Counted from the stretch's first letter, positions 44,493 through 54,473 are shown. The stretch is 64,000 nt of DNA from Staphylococcus pseudoxylosus (GCF_003697915.1 NZ_RCVN01000012.1:45934-109933), one strand, 5' to 3'. Notes: generated by a model not told the origin, from the sequence alone. Program-made: numbers and translations.

Positions 44493-45884
44493 TTGACAAC
44501 TCAAGATTATCAACTATTGATTATAACTGTAATCAGTATTGTGTTACTGATTTTTTTAATCACTTCTAAATTAAAATTCCATCCACTACTAGCGTTGTTG
44601 CTTACAGCTATATTTGTTGGATTCACTTCGGGGTTAGGTATCGATAAAATTGTCGAATCGATAGAAGCAGGTGCCGGTTCCACACTTGGAGAAACTGGGG
44701 TAACTATTGCTCTAGGAGCAATGCTCGGCAAAATACTATCCGACTCTGGTGCAAGTGACAAAATCGCTTCGTCTATACTCCACAATGCATCTTATAAAAA
44801 ATTACCTTGGATGATGGCATTGGCTGCGTTTGTCATTGGTATTCCAATGTTTTTCGAAGTCGGATTAATAATGCTTTTGCCACTGATTTTTACAATTGCT
44901 AAAAAATTGGAAGACGAAAATAAAATTAAAGGGTCTGCATATGTTGCAATTGGCGTACCTGTTATTGCAGCATTAGCAACCATGCATGGTATGGTACCAC
45001 CGCATCCAGGTCCTCTTATTTCTGTAAATCAGTTTAATGCTAACATAGGTTTAACGATGATATTTGGTATTATCTGTGCCATTCCAACTATTATCATCGC
45101 CGGCCCTTTATACGGAAAATTTATTACACCTAGGTTATCTGTAAAGCCAAATCAAGATTTGTTAAATCAATATACTTCAGAAGATGATAATAAAGATGAA
45201 GAAGCGGAGTCAGTACCAACCATTTTAGCTTTTTCAACTATTTTAGTACCTGTCATCATGATGTTACTACATGCAATTGCAGGGGTCTTCTTTGGAGAAA
45301 AAACATTACAATATAAAATTTTTGAATTTTTAGGAAGTCCGATTATAGCCATGTTTATTGGTGTACTCTATGCCATAACTGTACTTGGTTATTTTAACAA
45401 ACAAGATACGCAAAAAATCCGAGACGCCTTAGGTAGCAGCTTAAAACCTATTGCAGGAATCATACTTATCATTGCTGGTGGCGGCGCATTTGGTCAAGTC
45501 CTCGAAGATTCGGGGGTAGGCACTGCTATTGTTCACCTAGCACACAGCTTTTCATTATCTCCATTACTCATGGGTTGGGTGGTTGCTGCACTATTATCCA
45601 TTTCAACAGGTTCTGCAACAGTTGGTATTGTTGGTGCAACTAACTTAATCTTCCCACTTGTTCAAGCAGACCCTAGTATAAACAAAGAATTATTAACTAT
45701 TTCAATTGGATCAGGTTCCTTATTCTTCAATTATGTAAATCATGGTGGGTTCTGGTTAGTCAAAGAATCTTTTGGTATGTCCATGGGTGAAACATTTAAA
45801 ACTATTACTATCGTACAGTCGATTGTCGGTATTTGTGGTTTAATCATGGTATTGCTTTTAAATGCAATTATAGGTATTTTTTAA
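44493..45884 (+). CDS. gntP: Gluconate permease, GntP family
   Basis: A 463-residue permease with 12-14 membrane segments. HPLLALLLTAIFVGFTSGLG, GSTLGETGVTIALGAMLGKILSDSGASDKIA, VIGIPMFFEVGLIMLLPLI, MVPPHPGPLI and the C-terminal GSLFFNYVNHGGFWLVKESFGMSMGET are GntP family hallmarks. Substrates in the family include gluconate and related hydroxy-acids. The start is TTG 44493 with AAAGGGGGA upstream. No gluconate kinase is adjacent, so it stands alone. Confidence 0.92.
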   Translation: MTTQDYQLLIITVISIVLLIFLITSKLKFHPLLALLLTAIFVGFTSGLGIDKIVESIEAGAGSTLGETGVTIALGAMLGKILSDSGASDKIASSILHNASYKKLPWMMALAAFVIGIPMFFEVGLIMLLPLIFTIAKKLEDENKIKGSAYVAIGVPVIAALATMHGMVPPHPGPLISVNQFNANIGLTMIFGIICAIPTIIIAGPLYGKFITPRLSVKPNQDLLNQYTSEDDNKDEEAESVPTILAFSTILVPVIMMLLHAIAGVFFGEKTLQYKIFEFLGSPIIAMFIGVLYAITVLGYFNKQDTQKIRDALGSSLKPIAGIILIIAGGGAFGQVLEDSGVGTAIVHLAHSFSLSPLLMGWVVAALLSISTGSATVGIVGATNLIFPLVQADPSINKELLTISIGSGSLFFNYVNHGGFWLVKESFGMSMGETFKTITIVQSIVGICGLIMVLLLNAIIGIF

Positions 45885-45887
45885 GAC

Positions 45888-45930
45888 AAAAAAGGAGCTA
45901 TTCCTCAAATTTGGAATAACTCCTTTTTTG
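45888..45930 (+). terminator. Terminator of gntP
   Basis: AAAAAAGGAG-c-TATTCC (45888-45904) pairs with GGAATA-a-CTCCTTTTTT (45913-45929). It can act in both directions for the convergent aldo-keto reductase. Confidence 0.88.
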
Positions 45931-45958
45931 TCTTTGATTATTTTTAACAACACTATCG

Positions 45959-47038
45959 CTACAATAGCGTATCTTTATTAGACATTAATTGATTATAACC
46001 ATCCAAATAAACTTTTTCTGATTCTGATGCTTTATCATAAGAATTCATAGCACGATGCCATAGTGGATATATAGGCTCTGGGTTAGTTAAATCAGTAATT
46101 GCAGCTGTTTCTTGGTTAGTTAATTTTAAATTATATGAAGCAATATTATCTTGTAGCTGTTCTTTCGTTCTAGCAGCTAAAACTAAAGAATCGACATTGG
46201 GACGCTCTCTAAGCCATGCAAGTGTGACTTGAGCTACTGAAACACGATGTTGGACAGCAATTTCTTGTAAGGTATCTATGAGATTATAAAATAACGTTTT
46301 ATCTTTGATATATGGTTCTGCCCAACCATCACCTTGTCTTGTGCCGGACTCACCAGACTGTTGTCTATTAATCTTACCTGTTAATAATCCTTCCCCTAAA
46401 GGTGACCAAATGCTATTACCTATACCTAATTCTTTGCCAGCAGGTAATAACTCATATTCTGCTTCTCTTGATTCAGGTGTATAATAAATCTGTTGAGCGA
46501 TTGGAGGTGCCATATGATTTGCTACTGCTAAAGTATGTGTCTTGGCTAATGCCCAACCACTATAATTAGACACGCCCCAATAACGAATCTTACCTTTTTT
46601 AATCAAATCATTCATCACTTGTATCGTCTCTTCTACAGGCGTCTGGCCATCCCATAAATGCGTATAATATAAGTCAATATAATCTGTGTTCAAACGTTTT
46701 AAAGAAGCATCAATTGAGCGCTCTATGTTCACTCTTCCTGCTCCACCATCATTTGGATTATCTGTTAATTGAAAGCCTGTCTTACTGCTAATAACCATCT
46801 GTTCACGTTTATCTCTAATCGCTTTACCCAATGCAATTTCCGCATCACCTTTAGCGTATAAATTAGCAGTATCGAATTGGTTGATACCTTGGTTCAATGC
46901 ATAATCTATCACATAGTCAGTCAACGCTTGAGACATGCCACCTGCATTTTCAAAACCATTTGTGCCTGCGAACGGAATACTGCCAAGCGCATATTTCGAT
47001 ACCGATAAGCCTGAGTTACCTAACAATGTATAATCCAT
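45959..47038 (-). CDS. Aldo-keto reductase
   Basis: A 359-residue TIM-barrel reductase. The catalytic tetrad can be placed: Asp in NQFDTANLY with Tyr, Lys in VISSKTGF, His in YIDLYYTHLWDG. WGVSNYSGW and VTLAWLRERPNVDSLVLAARTKEQL are further family motifs. It reduces carbonyl compounds with NADPH; the substrate is unknown. AAGGAGG precedes ATG 47038, excluding the longer start at 47071. It is divergent from the YdhR-like gene. Confidence 0.9.
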   Translation of the reverse strand: MDYTLLGNSGLSVSKYALGSIPFAGTNGFENAGGMSQALTDYVIDYALNQGINQFDTANLYAKGDAEIALGKAIRDKREQMVISSKTGFQLTDNPNDGGAGRVNIERSIDASLKRLNTDYIDLYYTHLWDGQTPVEETIQVMNDLIKKGKIRYWGVSNYSGWALAKTHTLAVANHMAPPIAQQIYYTPESREAEYELLPAGKELGIGNSIWSPLGEGLLTGKINRQQSGESGTRQGDGWAEPYIKDKTLFYNLIDTLQEIAVQHRVSVAQVTLAWLRERPNVDSLVLAARTKEQLQDNIASYNLKLTNQETAAITDLTNPEPIYPLWHRAMNSYDKASESEKVYLDGYNQLMSNKDTLL

Positions 47039-47261
47039 ATTTATCCTCCTTATTAACATAGTTTTAACCATTTTCCCTTTAAAAGTAAATTTAAATCAAA
47101 ATGACTTTCATTAAAAAATATAAACTATATCATCATAGCTATTTAACATTTCTATTTTTTTAATGAAATATACGACAAACTCAAACTTTTGTTGGTACAC
47201 GTTATTACTAATTATAGTTATGATGAACTTATAATTACTTAATTTCGAAAGGATGTTTTTA

Positions 47262-47567
47262 ATGGTAACAATTTTACAAGTAGATTTTCCTTTAAATGGA
47301 CCATTTGGTAATGAGATGGCTCAACAATTTGAAGATTTAGCATCATCCATCAACCAGGAACCAGGATTTTTATGGAAGATTTGGACTGAGAATGAGTCAG
47401 AACAAGAAGCAGGCGGTATTTATGCATTCGAAAATAAAACGAATGCAAGGCAGTATTTAGATATGCATAGCCAACGTATCAAATCTATGGGCATACCTTA
47501 TGTAAATGCCAAAATATTCGATGTAAATGAGCGTCTTACAAAAATAACTAAAGGTCGCTTAGACTAA
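47262..47567 (+). CDS. YdhR-family monooxygenase-like protein
   Basis: A 101-residue protein of the dimeric alpha-beta barrel fold. LQVDFPLNGPFGNEMAQQFEDLASSINQEPGFLWKIWTENE and AGGIYAFENKTNARQYLDMH match YdhR closely, ending AKIFDVNERLTKITKGRLD. The family is called 'putative monooxygenase' from fold similarity to ActVA-Orf6; no activity is firmly assigned. AAAGGA eight bases before ATG 47262 sets the start. Confidence 0.88.
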   Translation: MVTILQVDFPLNGPFGNEMAQQFEDLASSINQEPGFLWKIWTENESEQEAGGIYAFENKTNARQYLDMHSQRIKSMGIPYVNAKIFDVNERLTKITKGRLD

Positions 47568-47582
47568 AGCTATAAAAATAAA

Positions 47583-47632
47583 AACCCCTTCAACGCTACA
47601 CTAGCAAAAGTGTGCCTTAAAGGGGTTCTTTT
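47583..47632 (+). terminator. Terminator of the YdhR-like gene
   Basis: AACCCCTT (47583-47590) pairs with AAGGGGTT (47620-47627), with an inner ACACT/AGTGT helix and a CTTTT tail. Confidence 0.8.
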
Positions 47633-47795
47633 ATGTTATTTTAGTTCAAGTTAGTACACAACTCGTCTCATAATATCAGAGCATTGTACCTATACGCTGT
47701 TACAGTCTCATAAAATTATAGAAATACATAAATTATTTCCTGGGCAATTCGATTTTACTGTAACTAGTAGATTGTATAGCATAAAATAAGATTCA

Positions 47796-49721
47796 TTATA
47801 ACTTTTTAATTTCATTATAGACATTAATAGTATTATTACCATCACTATATTCAATCATTTTGTTATATCTATTAATATATTCGTGCTGTTGTTTATTTTT
47901 ATAGTTACTTTTCACGAAAGCATTCAATGATTGGTCTATTTCAAAAACTGCATCACCAAATCTATTGTTATCTTGGAGTATGTTTGGAGCACCATATTCT
48001 TGTTCTGCGAATTGTTTATCACCCCAAAAATATATTATATTACTTCCTCCCGCAAATGCATAAAAACAAATCGATGAGTAATCCGTTATAACTACTTTAG
48101 ATTTAATTAATGCATCCTTTATATCTCCTTCATATATATAACTACTTATTTTTTCATAAGTTTCAGGAAACTGGTTTTCTATCATTAATCTCGCTTTTGG
48201 ATGTAACGTTATATTAATATTTATATCATTATAAAACGGGTCATTTTCAACAATTTTCAAGAACTGCAGATACCTATCAATATATGAATTTTTTTCAATT
48301 TTTCCAGTTATGTCCCAAGGTCTCCATGTAAGCATAAATGTTATTTGTGTTTTTTCATTAGATTTATTCTGCGTGTATAAATCTAAATTAGGAATACCTT
48401 TTTGTATCAACTCACTGTCTTTAAATTTGGGATACTTTTTAAAATAAGATGACTCCAAATCTGAATTAGTGATAATATAATCTGGACAAATTGGAACCTT
48501 TTTATTAAAATACCCTCTTTCAAAAACATTTGTAGCTAAAGAAGGTCCGTGTTGTAAAAATACTTTTTTATCATTACTTAGAATTTTTCTTTTGAATGTC
48601 TTACTATTATCATATAATCTTCTCTGTAAATGACTAACTAGATCTGATGAAATAAATCTTTTAGCTTTCAAAATATAATAAAATGATTTAAAACTATTAT
48701 GTGCTAATATATTATTCTTTCCATAATAATTTTGTAATTGATGAAAATCTTCATTTTCTTTGTCTAATATATACTTAGAAAAATCATCATTTTCTTCTTT
48801 GGATTTTTTAAATAGTTCAAAAGCCGATTCACCAGCATTTTTAGCGAATTTTTCAAAATATATATCATACTTTTCCTTATTGCCAAACTTCGAAACAACC
48901 ATCGCAATTTTCTCTTTTATCTTTATCGATGTTTTTAAGTAGTCTGTCATCACTAGTACGATTTGACCTGTAATTGATTTTCTCACAAAAAACTCTATAT
49001 TTTCATTTAGTTTAGAACTTTTTGAGCCATAAACATAATGTTCTTTATTATATTTATCTCTGTAATCAAATTTCAGCGGATAGTAATAATTAAGGTTGTC
49101 TTTATTTGTTGATTTAATATATGCTGGTAAGTTGATTTCACTAGATTCTACATACTTATTTAATAAATCTTTGTGGTTGATTTTTACATAACCAAAATGC
49201 GCCAACAAACCTAATTTGTTAGTAACCTCAGAAAGCCTTTTTCTTATCTTTTGAGAAAACAAATATTTAAATTCATAGTTAAGCGACTTGTCATAACCAA
49301 ACGCAATATTCACTTTTTTCATATTTGCATATCTAAATCTTATTACACCAAATATATAAAACCTTTTAAATATTGATCTAACTTTCAATTTTTGTGGCGG
49401 ATTTGACTCTGCTTTTTCAATTACTTCTTCTCTTTTTAGTTTAGGATGGTCATTTTTTATTATAATAAATGACAATCTATTTTTAGGATCTATATAAATA
49501 ACGACTAATGTATTTTCTACTTTTGCAGAATTATCATATGTTTCTAATATTTCAATGTCTTCATTGTTTTGCTTTTTAACTTTACATATTTTACCATTCT
49601 TATATATATAAAACTTTTTGAACAAAAGTTTTCTTTTGCCATTTAAAACTCTTCCTTCATTGAAATCACTATACGCTTCATTCAACAAAATGTTCATCCC
49701 ATTTTTCTTTGCATATTGCAT
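47796..49721 (-). CDS. TagF-like CDP-glycerol glycerophosphotransferase
   Basis: A 641-residue protein. The C-terminal part, from about residue 390, is the glycerophosphotransferase domain: QHGPSLATNVFERG (catalytic His), CPDYIITNSDLESSYFKKYPKF, the second His in TLHPKARLM, and VVITDYSSICFYAFAGGSNIIYFWG. The N-terminal about 350 residues have no clear family. Such enzymes build or modify glycerol-phosphate polymers (teichoic acid or capsule) at the inner membrane face. The ATG overlaps the epimerase stop by one base (TAATG), with GGAGG upstream. TagB-like priming rather than chain extension cannot be excluded. Confidence 0.82.
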   Translation of the reverse strand: MQYAKKNGMNILLNEAYSDFNEGRVLNGKRKLLFKKFYIYKNGKICKVKKQNNEDIEILETYDNSAKVENTLVVIYIDPKNRLSFIIIKNDHPKLKREEVIEKAESNPPQKLKVRSIFKRFYIFGVIRFRYANMKKVNIAFGYDKSLNYEFKYLFSQKIRKRLSEVTNKLGLLAHFGYVKINHKDLLNKYVESSEINLPAYIKSTNKDNLNYYYPLKFDYRDKYNKEHYVYGSKSSKLNENIEFFVRKSITGQIVLVMTDYLKTSIKIKEKIAMVVSKFGNKEKYDIYFEKFAKNAGESAFELFKKSKEENDDFSKYILDKENEDFHQLQNYYGKNNILAHNSFKSFYYILKAKRFISSDLVSHLQRRLYDNSKTFKRKILSNDKKVFLQHGPSLATNVFERGYFNKKVPICPDYIITNSDLESSYFKKYPKFKDSELIQKGIPNLDLYTQNKSNEKTQITFMLTWRPWDITGKIEKNSYIDRYLQFLKIVENDPFYNDININITLHPKARLMIENQFPETYEKISSYIYEGDIKDALIKSKVVITDYSSICFYAFAGGSNIIYFWGDKQFAEQEYGAPNILQDNNRFGDAVFEIDQSLNAFVKSNYKNKQQHEYINRYNKMIEYSDGNNTINVYNEIKKL

Positions 49722-50662
49722 TAATGTACCTCCTGTTTTGAAAATTTATAGTAATTAAGTAGACCTATATCCAAATCATAATTAGGTTTATAACCTAATG
49801 AAATTAAATCATTTATATCAGCGTATGAGTGTTTAATATCTCCTTCTCTTTCATTTGTTTTTCTAAAGTCGATTTGTAACTCATACAATTTTTCATATGT
49901 TTTGAAAATTTCAATTAAAGATGTAGGTTTCCCAGTCCCTACATTATAAATACCTCCAATTGCATTTTGATTATTAATGACTATATCTATCGCTTGTACA
50001 ATATCTTTGACGTATACAAAATCTCTAGTTTGTGTTCCGTCACCATAAAAAGTAAAAACTTCATTATTTATATATTTATCTCTCATAATAGATAAAACAC
50101 CTGAATAAGGAGATTTTGGATCTTGTTTAGGCCCATAAACATTAAAAAATCTTAGGCTAACCGTCGGAAGGTCGTAAAGCGTGTGAAAAATTTTACTATA
50201 TTGTTCTCCTGCAAATTTCTGAATTGCATAAGGAGATTGTGGATTTACTGCTACTCCCGTTTTATTTGGTAGCTCTAAGTTATTACCATAAACAGCTGCC
50301 GAAGACGCAAACACAAACCTTCTTATATTCAAATTGTAACGCTTTAATACATTTAGTATGTTCAATGTCGAATCTATGTTGATTTCATTTGAATTGACAG
50401 GCTCGTTTATTGTTTCCACAACACTAACTACTGCAGCCAAATGAATTATAACTTCAAAATCATATTCAATTAGTATTTCCTTAATCGCATCTTTATTTTG
50501 AACATCTTCTTTAAAAAAATAATCGTCTTTAATAAATTTAATATTATCCCTAAATCCCGTTGACAAATTGTCTAACACATATACTTCATTCCCATTATCA
50601 AAGTAAAATTGTGCTACATGTGAACCTATAAACCCTGCTCCCCCAGTAATAAGTATTTTCAT
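49721..50662 (-). CDS. NAD-dependent nucleotide-sugar epimerase/dehydratase
   Basis: A 313-residue extended SDR. The cofactor loop GGAGFIGSHVAQF is at residues 7-19, HLAAVVSV follows, and the catalytic Ser-Tyr-Lys set is FASSAAVYG and SPYAIQKFAGEQY. LRFFNVYGPKQDPKSPYSGV and DGTQTRDFVYVKDI are typical of UDP-glucose or UDP-N-acetylglucosamine 4-epimerases (GalE/WbpP type). With the TagF-like gene it forms a two-gene envelope-polymer unit, presumably supplying the side-chain sugar. Confidence 0.85.
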   Translation of the reverse strand: MKILITGGAGFIGSHVAQFYFDNGNEVYVLDNLSTGFRDNIKFIKDDYFFKEDVQNKDAIKEILIEYDFEVIIHLAAVVSVVETINEPVNSNEINIDSTLNILNVLKRYNLNIRRFVFASSAAVYGNNLELPNKTGVAVNPQSPYAIQKFAGEQYSKIFHTLYDLPTVSLRFFNVYGPKQDPKSPYSGVLSIMRDKYINNEVFTFYGDGTQTRDFVYVKDIVQAIDIVINNQNAIGGIYNVGTGKPTSLIEIFKTYEKLYELQIDFRKTNEREGDIKHSYADINDLISLGYKPNYDLDIGLLNYYKFSKQEVH

Positions 50663-50855
50663 TAAATATTCATTCCCTTATATCATCTTTTAATTTATAT
50701 TTTATAATACATTCTTTATACTTTATCATTTAGTTTGTTAGTCATCAATATAATTTTGTTATATTCTTTAAAATACATATCTTCTAATACTAAATTCAAT
50801 CAATCTACATTTCTAAATAAAAAATAATATTATACACAACTAAAAATAAACAAAA

Positions 50856-50893
50856 AAAGAAGAACCTTTTCTTTTTAATAAGGTTCTTCTTTC
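50856..50893 (-). terminator. Terminator of the SGNH esterase gene
   Basis: AAAGAAGAACCTT (50856-50868) pairs perfectly with AAGGTTCTTCTTT (50880-50892), 40 bases after the gene's stop. Confidence 0.8.
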
Positions 50894-50932
50894 ATTATTT
50901 ACTTATTTATCACTTATAGAATTGGACTTATA

Positions 50933-51769
50933 TCACAATTTGGATATCAGAGAAACAAACTTCTCATAAGTAATTTCATTTTTGGAGAACTGAGCAACAA
51001 GCATATACATTTGTTCGTTTTTTGTATGTTCTTGTTTATATAATAGTGTGTCAGCTTGTGTTTCTGCTGGTAATGGATGAATAACGTGTTCACATTTTGA
51101 AAATGCTTGATAGTAACGCATACCAAAGAGACGTTGAGAAACTGCATTGATATGAATAGCGTCTGAATTAGAAGCTAACCCTTCGGCTGTAACATAATAG
51201 CAATTGTCTTTTTCTTCAGCCGTTTGCTGTAACGCCTTATTAATTGCTTTATATTCTATGGCACTTTGACCAAATGCTGATTTTCCTAAGAAATCTGGAA
51301 GTAAACCTAACACAAATGGTACTTCCGGCACATTTAACGTTGTTCTAAAATGATCAATAAGTTCATTTAATTTTGAAGCATATGTTTGATATTGTTGATT
51401 TAAACTATCACTCTCACCTTGATGCCATAATATGCCTACTATTTCACTGGTTTCTTGTGCAAATTGTGCTTCAGTAATAGCATGCCTAGCAAGTACATGC
51501 TCTGGATTCCAATCATCTATAGAGGTTCCACCATCTGCACAAGGTATCAAGCCTATCGTTTCATTAGGATGGTCATCTAACCACAACTTAGCAAATGAGG
51601 CAGCTGGTCCAACACCAGCTACAGAACGATCACTATGAATCGGTTCATCCATCATTTGCCACCTACCATTTTTAAGTACCATAATACGCTCATCTAAAAT
51701 AGGCGAAACATCTTCCAAGTAACCTCGCCCTGCCATATTTGACTGTCCTATTAGCAATATTGATTTCAT
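50933..51769 (-). CDS. SASA-type carbohydrate acetylesterase (SGNH fold)
   Basis: A 278-residue esterase. Block I is LIGQSNMAGRG (nucleophile Ser), block II ADGGTSIDDW, block III ILWHQGESDSLNQQ and block V SDAIHINA (catalytic Asp-x-x-His). This is the sialate O-acetylesterase/acetylxylan esterase family, which removes O-acetyl groups from sugars. There is no signal peptide, so it acts in the cytoplasm. AGGAAG precedes ATG 51769. The residues after about 235 are an added helical tail. Confidence 0.83.
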   Translation of the reverse strand: MKSILLIGQSNMAGRGYLEDVSPILDERIMVLKNGRWQMMDEPIHSDRSVAGVGPAASFAKLWLDDHPNETIGLIPCADGGTSIDDWNPEHVLARHAITEAQFAQETSEIVGILWHQGESDSLNQQYQTYASKLNELIDHFRTTLNVPEVPFVLGLLPDFLGKSAFGQSAIEYKAINKALQQTAEEKDNCYYVTAEGLASNSDAIHINAVSQRLFGMRYYQAFSKCEHVIHPLPAETQADTLLYKQEHTKNEQMYMLVAQFSKNEITYEKFVSLISKL

Positions 51770-51974
51770 ATTAAAACTTCCTAACTTAATTACGTATTTG
51801 TTATAAGCATCATACTATATTCAAGTAGTTAAGAAAATGAATTGCTTTAAAATTCCACACTGTTATAAAGCTGTTAATCCTCTCTTAGTACAATACATTT
51901 TCACCTAAAAGTGTTTACGTATCGTAAAAAAAGTGAATTTAATTATTAATATTCACATATCGGAGGATGTAACT

Positions 51975-52826
51975 ATGACAAGCATATTTGTTACTGGAGC
52001 GACAGGATTAATAGGTACTAAATTAACACAGAGACTATTAGAAGAAGGATATCAAGTTGCTGGATTTACGACATCACAACAAGGAAAGTCAAAACTCGTT
52101 GATAATGGTATTGAGGCATACATTGGAGATATTTTAAAATATGATACAGTAGAATCTGCAATAGCCGATTATCAACCAGATATTATTATGAATGAAATTA
52201 CAGATTTAAAAAATGTAGATATGGGAGCCAATACAAGGGTTAGAATTGAAGGAACTCAAAATCTTGTCGAGGCCGCTTTGAAAAATGGCGTAAAACATAT
52301 GCAATCTCAAAGTATTGCTTTTACTTATAAAGGTGGTAATACGTTAGCAACAGAGGATACACCTCTTGATTACAATGCCACAGGCAATCGTAAAATCACA
52401 GTTGACGGTGTTGAGGGTTTAGAACGCGAAACTTCACGTATTGAAAATGATGTTGTACTTCGCTACGGATTACTATACGGTCCAGGTACATGGTATGGTA
52501 AGGGCGGTATAATTTATAACTTATTTAATGAAGGAACTGTCACCATGACTGATGGTATACAATCATTTATTCATATTGATGATGCAGTAGAAGTGGCAAT
52601 TCAAGCATTAAACTTTGAGTCAGGTATTTATAATATCGTGGATGATGAACCAGTTAAAGGTGATGTATGGGCACAATGGTATGCAGACTTATTAAATGTG
52701 ACCCCTGAAATCAATATTCAACCTGCAGAATCGCATGAACGTGGTGCTAATAATACTAAATTTCACGACCAAGGTGGGAAACTAATTTATCCTTCATGGA
52801 AGCAAGGCATGGCCCCAATTAAATAA
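51975..52826 (+). CDS. NAD(P)-dependent epimerase/reductase-like oxidoreductase
   Basis: A 283-residue extended-SDR protein. SIFVTGATGLIGTKLTQRLLEEGYQVAGFTTS is the cofactor site. YIGDILKYDTVESAI, VRYG-like VLRYGLLYGPGTWYGKGG and SFIHIDDAVEVAIQAL fit atypical SDRs acting on nucleotide sugars or other carbonyls. GGAGG lies seven bases before ATG 51975; the longer in-frame start at 51933 lacks a site. Substrate unknown; single gene. Confidence 0.85.
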   Translation: MTSIFVTGATGLIGTKLTQRLLEEGYQVAGFTTSQQGKSKLVDNGIEAYIGDILKYDTVESAIADYQPDIIMNEITDLKNVDMGANTRVRIEGTQNLVEAALKNGVKHMQSQSIAFTYKGGNTLATEDTPLDYNATGNRKITVDGVEGLERETSRIENDVVLRYGLLYGPGTWYGKGGIIYNLFNEGTVTMTDGIQSFIHIDDAVEVAIQALNFESGIYNIVDDEPVKGDVWAQWYADLLNVTPEINIQPAESHERGANNTKFHDQGGKLIYPSWKQGMAPIK

Positions 52827-52838
52827 TTAAACATTAAA

Positions 52839-52870
52839 AAACTCCTAAAGTTTAACTCTAGGAGTTTCTT
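52839..52870. terminator. Terminator between the oxidoreductase and carboxypeptidase
   Basis: AAACTCCTA (52839-52847) pairs with TAGGAGTTT (52859-52867) between convergent genes. Confidence 0.75.
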
Positions 52871-52903
52871 AAATTTTTGTGGATCATTTTATTACTTACA
52901 TCG

Positions 52904-54172
52904 CTATTTTATTTTATCTATGTTTTTTCTATTTCTAGAAATTATACATAGAATAGCGATTAAACACAGTGCAATTAATAAATACCATCCATATCGACTT
53001 ACCATGTAGATATAATTTTGCTTAAGTGGTGTCACTGTAACACTTGGTTGTTTCATATCACTTGTAAGATATTGTCGCTGAGTATCCGCAACTAATAATT
53101 GGTTATTTTTAACTTCAAACTTTATTTGTTGTCCTTTTTCTACTACATCACGTAAAGGCGTTTCGACGTTATACCATTTACCATTGATAAACTGCTTACC
53201 TTTAGGCATAACTTCTTTATATTCGAATTGATTATATACCTTATCCAATAGCGCATTGCCGAGGACGTGTCGTTTGTACTCTGAATCATCAACGTCCCAA
53301 TGCCCTACTCCCATAACAACTTGTACGAGGCCAAAGTTTCCTCTATCTATTGTAGCAGTATAATTATATGCTGCTTTATCACTAGATCCAGTCTTCAATC
53401 CGTTTGTCCCTTTATATTCATGAACATCGCCTTCCAATGAATGATGATACGTATGGAAATGTTCTTCATAGGGGGTATTGGGTTTGCTGGTGTATGTAAT
53501 ATGTTTTGTAAAAGACGTTAAGTATGGATATGTATGCTTTAAATAAAAAGCCAATTTGGCAAAATCTCGGGCCGTCGATGAATTATCTTCATCTAAGTTA
53601 CTGCCTGGTGGTAAATATTCATTTCCGACACTACGATTTTCAGCACCAAATGGATTGGTAAAATGTGTGTGCTCCATCTTGAGCATTCTAGCTTTTTGAT
53701 TCATCATTGTTACAAATTTACTTGTGTCAGGTTCCACCTGTTGCATGAGCATGCGTGTTGCAACATTCGAACTAGGTACAATCAGTAAATTAATAAGCTC
53801 TTTTATAGTATATTGTGTTCCCTCATGCATGATATTATTGCTGAGTAACGGGTGATGACTAAAACGTTCGTCATCGGCAGTTACAGTCACCGCTTTATCC
53901 ATGGAGAGAGAACCATCTTGAATTCTTTCTAACACAATTGATAACGTCATTAGTTTCGACATGCTTGCAGGCCTCCACGGTTTATCAATATGCTCTTCCC
54001 ATAATATTCTACCTGTTTGACTGTCTGCTATAATACTACCTTTAGGCTGATAAAAATCGCTCATGTTATTACCATGTGCCCTTGTTACATCAATAGATGA
54101 CTCAGCAAATACATCATTAGATTGCAATGTCACTAAAATTAAAAGAAATAATACAAATAATATGCGCTTCAC
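52904..54172 (-). CDS. PBP4-like D-alanyl-D-alanine carboxypeptidase
   Basis: A 422-residue low-molecular-mass penicillin-binding protein. The signal peptide is residues 1 to about 23, then the active-site motifs SMSK (PASMSKLMT), SSN (VPSSNVATRM) and KTGS (GLKTGSSDKAAYN). A C-terminal beta domain and a final membrane anchor (WYLLIALCLIAILCII) followed by RNRKNIDKIK match S. aureus PBP4 in layout. It trims or cross-links peptidoglycan outside the membrane. The start is GTG 54172: AAGGAGG lies five to six bases upstream, and this site itself lies within the reading frame of the longer ATG start at 54187. It is not next to abcA as in S. aureus. Confidence 0.88.
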   Translation of the reverse strand: MKRILFVLFLLILVTLQSNDVFAESSIDVTRAHGNNMSDFYQPKGSIIADSQTGRILWEEHIDKPWRPASMSKLMTLSIVLERIQDGSLSMDKAVTVTADDERFSHHPLLSNNIMHEGTQYTIKELINLLIVPSSNVATRMLMQQVEPDTSKFVTMMNQKARMLKMEHTHFTNPFGAENRSVGNEYLPPGSNLDEDNSSTARDFAKLAFYLKHTYPYLTSFTKHITYTSKPNTPYEEHFHTYHHSLEGDVHEYKGTNGLKTGSSDKAAYNYTATIDRGNFGLVQVVMGVGHWDVDDSEYKRHVLGNALLDKVYNQFEYKEVMPKGKQFINGKWYNVETPLRDVVEKGQQIKFEVKNNQLLVADTQRQYLTSDMKQPSVTVTPLKQNYIYMVSRYGWYLLIALCLIAILCIISRNRKNIDKIK

Positions 54173-54302
54173 TTTAACCTCCTTCATAGATATAAAATAT
54201 TAACTATAATATACTATGTTTCTTTAAAGCTTAAGATATTATTTTTTTACACTTTACCACTCATTTTTGAATTCTTTATATGTTCTAGTTAGATAAAAGT
54301 GC

Positions 54303-54473
54303 TTATTTTTTCAATACTTCACATTGTTGACTCACTTTCTTAGGTGTAACAGCTTCAGCTTGTCCAATAACTTTATGTCCCAGACGCTTACGATACCTTG
54401 AAATTGAGTGCGCTACTAAATATATTAAAAAGTGAGCTAAAACAACAATGTGCCTTAGCTCACTTTTTAAACT
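54303..54473 (-). pseudogene. Possible remnant or small unannotated gene without a standard start
   Basis: A 56-codon open frame ending at the stop at 54303-54305. It reads like real protein: a hydrophobic segment (IVVLAHFLIYLVA) followed by a basic stretch (SRYRKRLGHKVIGQAEAV) and PKKVSQQCEVLKK. It has no ATG, GTG or TTG start and runs through the hairpin at 54431-54468. It may be the tail of a lost gene, a small gene using a rare start, or chance. Confidence 0.25.
54431..54468 (-). terminator. Terminator of the ornithine cyclodeaminase-like gene
   Basis: AGTGAGCTAA (54431-54440) pairs with TTAGCTCACT (54455-54464) followed by TTTT; read leftward it has A/T-rich flanks and follows the gene's stop directly. 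Confidence 0.8.
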
